This document shows, piece by piece, positions 6,319 through 9,295 of a DNA stretch of 9,295 bases. The notes below the pieces were generated by a model. That model did not search any database. It saw only the letters and a list, made by a program, of their open reading frames with translations, and was not told the DNA's origin. Numbering within the stretch: position 1 is the first letter of the stretch; the number at the start of each line of letters is the position of its first letter. This DNA is from Candidatus Limnocylindrales bacterium (lineage in GTDB: Bacteria > Chloroflexota > Limnocylindria > Limnocylindrales > CSP1-4): NCBI GenBank assembly GCA_030647575.1, contig JAUSJS010000332.1:1-9295 (forward strand), given 5' to 3'. A program made the position numbers and the translations under genes.

Positions 6319-7544
6319 TACCGGGCGGTTGACACCGGCAGTTCGACTCGATCCACCGATGGCGGAACGCCATACCGCGCCACGAGCGCGGCGACCAGGA
6401 GGAGGGCCGCCGCCAGGACGATCGCGGCCTGGGCGTTCGCCAGGTCCATCACGGCCGCGAGGAAGACCGGGCCGATGAAGGCCCCCAGGTCGACCGAGAA
6501 CCGGTACCCGCTGAGCGCCCGCGTCCGGAGCACTGGAGGGACGATCTCGGACAGCAGCGCCGTCTGCGAGCTGGGGAAGAAGTCGCCGCACCCGATCAGC
6601 GCCGCGAAAAACAGGAATGACAGCAGGTCCCCCGTCAGGAGGAAGGCGAGGTCGCCCGCCGCGACGGCGGCGAGACCGGCCACGATGACCCGGCGTCGAC
6701 CGATCCGGTCGCCGAGCATCCCGCCCGGGACGCTCACGACCAGGGCGGTGATTGACATGAGCGCGATCGCCGTGGCGATCGAGATGCCGCCGAGCCCGAG
6801 AGCGGTCGCCGCATACAGCGGCAGGATGGTGTTCCGGAATCCGTGTCGATGGATCATGGTCGCCACGACTCCGAAGTCCGTCGCCGCGATCGCGACTGTG
6901 CGGCTTCGTCCGTACAGGATCCGTGGATCCGGCTGGGCCGGTCGGTCGGCGACGTGCCCTCTGGGCAGGTCGATGCGGAGGAGGAGCGGAACGAGGATCA
7001 GGCCCCCGACCACGGCGAGGATGGCCGTCAGCCCGAACGTCGCGCGCCAGCCCAGGGTCACCCCGATCACGCCGCCCACCAGCGGGTAGATCGCGGTGGC
7101 GGCGTTGTTCGCCGTCGGAAAGAGGCTCATGACCTTGCCCCGGTTGGTGGCGGTGGCCGTCGCGGCCAGGGCCGCCAGGCAGATCGTGGCCAGGAGTGCC
7201 ACGGAGAACCCCGATCCAATCCGCGCGAGGATCAGGACTTCGAGGCTGTTGGCCGTCAATCCCACGACGGAGGCGGTCACGAGAAGCCCGAGGGCGATGA
7301 GACTCAGACGCCGATAGCCGATCCGGTCGATGAGAACGCCGGCTGGCAGGTCGAACATCAGGCGCGCGAGACCAAACGAGCCGACGACCCAGCCTGCCGT
7401 CGCGATGCTCACCCCGAAGTCGTCTCGGACTGCCGGCAGGAGCGGCGTCAGGACGCTCGTGGCGGCAATGACCAGGAAGAGGGAGACGACGAGGAGGACC
7501 GAGTCCCGGGGGATCGGCGGCGAAGTCGAGCCGCGCGCGCTCAC
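6318..7544 (-). CDS. MFS transporter (12-TM type)
   Basis: Membrane carrier of the major facilitator superfamily, 408 residues from the GTG at 7544, typical of 12-helix members. The hydrophobic segments begin at about residue 15 (SVLLVVSLFLVIAATSVL) and continue in two halves around a hydrophilic central loop (about 190-215). The family's motif A occurs in both halves: GVLIDRIGYRR (69-79) and GGMLGDRIGRRR (274-285). LTPLLPAVRDDFG in the first loop resembles DHA1-type drug/proton antiporters, so export or uptake of a small organic compound is plausible; substrate unknown. Start choice: the frame is open to 7661, but that would overlap the upstream gene by 97 bases and add an Arg/Gly-rich tail. 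GTG 7544 leaves about 20 bases after that gene's stop; GTG 7589 (25-base overlap) is the alternative. No strong ribosome site is visible for either. Probably co-transcribed with the Mo subunit at 7565-9295. Confidence 0.92.
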   Translation of the reverse strand: MSARGSTSPPIPRDSVLLVVSLFLVIAATSVLTPLLPAVRDDFGVSIATAGWVVGSFGLARLMFDLPAGVLIDRIGYRRLSLIALGLLVTASVVGLTANSLEVLILARIGSGFSVALLATICLAALAATATATNRGKVMSLFPTANNAATAIYPLVGGVIGVTLGWRATFGLTAILAVVGGLILVPLLLRIDLPRGHVADRPAQPDPRILYGRSRTVAIAATDFGVVATMIHRHGFRNTILPLYAATALGLGGISIATAIALMSITALVVSVPGGMLGDRIGRRRVIVAGLAAVAAGDLAFLLTGDLLSFLFFAALIGCGDFFPSSQTALLSEIVPPVLRTRALSGYRFSVDLGAFIGPVFLAAVMDLANAQAAIVLAAALLLVAALVARYGVPPSVDRVELPVSTAR

Positions 7545-7564
7545 GCGTGGCGATCCGTCGATCC

Positions 7565-9295
7565 CTACGGCCGATCCGTCGCCGTCCACCAGGCCGGGAT
7601 GCCCGTCGGCTCGCTGGCCACGGAGTCGCCGCCGGCTGCGGCCTCGCGCATCGCGCGCCACACCCGCTCGGGCGTGAACGGCGCTCGGCGCAGCCGCACG
7701 CCCAGGGCGGAGTACAGGGCGTTCGAGATCGCCGCCGGAACCGAAGACATGCTGCCGTCGCCGTGGGCCTTCGAACCGTACGGACCCATCCCGTCCTGGT
7801 TCTCGATCACGAACGTGCGGATCTCGTCCGGCAGGTCGCCGAACTCGGGGACCCGGTAGCTGAGGACGGATCCGTTGGTCAGCTGTTGACCTTCGTAGAC
7901 GAGCTGCTCGCGAAGCGCGATGCCCAGGCTCTGCATCAGCGAGCCGGTGTCCATCCCGTCAGCCAGGGCAGGGTTGATCGCGAGCCCGATATCGGCAATG
8001 TCGATGAAGCTGCCGACCCACCAGTCGCCGGTCTCCGGGTCCGTCCCGACGCGGACCCCGACCAGCGGGTTCTCCCAGGACGGCGGGATGAGGCCCCAAT
8101 CGCCGACCGGTCGGATGTGGCCTCGACCGGAGACCTCCATGTCCGGCGCCTGGAAATAGCGGCCGATGATCTCGCCCCAGGTCAGGCTGCGCTCGGCCGC
8201 CCGGACGCCGGTCTTCTCGATCTCGATCTCGCCGGTCGGCAGCTCCAGGAGCTCCGCGGCCATCTCGCGAAGCTGCTCCTTGGCTTCGCGGCAGGCGAGC
8301 AGGATCGTGGTGCCCTCCATGATCGTCGTCCGGTCGGCCCCGGTCGTTCGTGCGTACGGCGTGACGCCGCTGTCGGACTGGGAGATGCGCACCCGGTCCA
8401 TGGTCAACCCGAACTCCTCCGCGGCGATCTGGGTGAGGACCGTGCGGCTACCCTGGCCGAGCTCGGCGGATCCGGTGAGGACCGTGACCGAGTTGTCGCC
8501 GTGGACGCGAATCTCGCTGCGCCCGACCGGCACGGCACCGCTGTCCATCACCGTCAGGGCCACCCCCTTGCCCCACCCGGGCGGCTCCTTCTGCGTCCAG
8601 TCGAGCGCGTCCGCGACCATCCGCAGGCTCGCCTTGACGTCCGCGTGGAGTGGCCGCTTGTTCGGGTAGAACACCGCGCCCCGGTCGACGATGTTCCGGA
8701 GCCGGAACTCGACCGGGTCCAGCCCGAGGCGTTCGGCCAGCTCGTCCATCTGGATCTCGGCCGGCAACGTCGCGTGCGCGCCGCCGAAGCCCCGGTACGA
8801 GCTGCCCGGGCTCGTGTTCGTGTAGGCGGCGCGGACCCGGAAGTCCACGGCCTCCCACTTGAACGGGCCGACCAGGCGGGTAGCGGTCTTGGCCGACACG
8901 AGCATGCCGTTCTGGGCAAAGGCCCCGCCGTTCATCAGCACCCGGGCCTGGCGGGCCACCAGCCGCCCGTCCGCATCGACGCCGGTCCTGAGCCAGACCC
9001 GGGCGTCGAGCGTCCGTGTCGTCAGGACCGACTCCTCCACGGTCAGCTCGACCTTGACCGGCCGGCGAACCCGCCACGAGCAGACGGCGGCCAGCGGCTC
9101 GACCTTGGCGTAGGACTTCGAGCCGAAGCCCCCGCCGACAAAGGGCGTGACGACCCGGACGTGGCTCAGCGGGAGCCCGAACAGGTCGGCGACGTCGCGT
9201 CGCGTCGTGTACGTGTGCTGGCCGTTCGACCAGACGGTGACCTCGTCGCCGCGGAAGTCGGCGATCGCCGCGTACGGCTCCAGCGCGTAGGCGAA
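7565..9295 (-). CDS. Xanthine dehydrogenase-family molybdopterin-binding subunit, 5'-truncated by window edge
   Basis: Second molybdenum hydroxylase large subunit; 576 residues are visible and the frame is open to base 9295, so the start and the hammerhead domain lie outside. Visible in order: EPYAAIADF, FVGGGFGSKSY (bases 9110-9142), YTNTSPGSSYRGFG (Arg at 8792-8794), ELGQG with Gln at 8453-8455, TTGADRTT, and a C-terminal APFTPERVWRAMRE. From VGGG onward 27 of 42 residues match the subunit at 2568-4865 by hand count, so the two are clear paralogues. Departures: the GxKGxGEG motif reads GSKAHGDG, with Asp (codon at 7757-7759) in place of the catalytic Glu, and RGFG is followed by GAH rather than APQ. 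The CO-dehydrogenase Cys is absent here too. Whether it has its own FAD and [2Fe-2S] genes is beyond the window. The MFS gene follows closely. Confidence 0.94.
   Translation of the reverse strand, partial: FAYALEPYAAIADFRGDEVTVWSNGQHTYTTRRDVADLFGLPLSHVRVVTPFVGGGFGSKSYAKVEPLAAVCSWRVRRPVKVELTVEESVLTTRTLDARVWLRTGVDADGRLVARQARVLMNGGAFAQNGMLVSAKTATRLVGPFKWEAVDFRVRAAYTNTSPGSSYRGFGGAHATLPAEIQMDELAERLGLDPVEFRLRNIVDRGAVFYPNKRPLHADVKASLRMVADALDWTQKEPPGWGKGVALTVMDSGAVPVGRSEIRVHGDNSVTVLTGSAELGQGSRTVLTQIAAEEFGLTMDRVRISQSDSGVTPYARTTGADRTTIMEGTTILLACREAKEQLREMAAELLELPTGEIEIEKTGVRAAERSLTWGEIIGRYFQAPDMEVSGRGHIRPVGDWGLIPPSWENPLVGVRVGTDPETGDWWVGSFIDIADIGLAINPALADGMDTGSLMQSLGIALREQLVYEGQQLTNGSVLSYRVPEFGDLPDEIRTFVIENQDGMGPYGSKAHGDGSMSSVPAAISNALYSALGVRLRRAPFTPERVWRAMREAAAGGDSVASEPTGIPAWWTATDRP

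Noticed and set aside
7545..7661. Longer N-terminus for the MFS protein from an ATG at 7661
   Set aside because: It would overlap the Mo subunit by 97 bases and add a hydrophilic Arg/Gly-rich tail before the first membrane helix.
6843..7859. Open frame of 338 codons on the + strand
   Set aside because: Antisense to the MFS and second Mo subunit genes; strongly charged repetitive-looking product without domains.
9038..9040. GTG as the start of the - strand Mo subunit
   Set aside because: The frame continues upstream to the window edge with conserved family sequence (VGGGFGSK and EPYAAIA), so this is an internal Val codon.

Overview
The window comes from a high-GC bacterium. G+C is well over 60% by eye, GTG starts are frequent, genes are densely packed and starts overlap stops. 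The protein set (a lipoprotein, several xanthine-dehydrogenase-family enzymes, an unusual P450) would suit a soil-type Actinomycetota or Chloroflexota genome. Nothing in the sequence decides between them.

Left block (1-5673, + strand): five genes in one tightly packed run in which every stop overlaps the next start. In order they are a cytochrome P450 (5' end outside the window), the FAD subunit, the [2Fe-2S] subunit and the molybdopterin (Mo) subunit of a xanthine-dehydrogenase-family hydroxylase, and an arylamine N-acetyltransferase. The overlaps are 4, 8, 4 and 8 bases, so the genes are probably co-transcribed and translationally coupled. The order (medium, small, large) is that of coxMSL, but the active-site loop lacks the cysteine of true CO dehydrogenase, so this is an organic-substrate hydroxylase of unknown specificity.

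Middle (5674-6277, + strand): a short gap, then a small lipoprotein gene of unknown function. It has no visible Shine-Dalgarno sequence and looks less GC-rich than its neighbours. A hairpin lies in the 40-base gap before the convergent genes.

Right block (6318-9295, - strand): a second Mo-subunit paralogue that runs off the right edge, followed about 20 bases downstream by an MFS transporter gene. This paralogue matches the left one closely in the Mo-binding region. It has Asp where the family's catalytic Glu is expected, and a changed loop after the conserved RGFG.

How the genes may work together (inference): the P450 and the three-subunit molybdenum hydroxylase would introduce oxygen into an aromatic or N-heterocyclic compound. 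The N-acetyltransferase would cap an amino, hydroxylamino or hydrazino group on a substrate or product. The MFS protein would move a substrate or product across the membrane. The most interesting points are this P450 + Mo-hydroxylase + NAT gene set, and active-site departures in three of the enzymes. No RNA genes, mobile elements or CRISPR arrays were seen.
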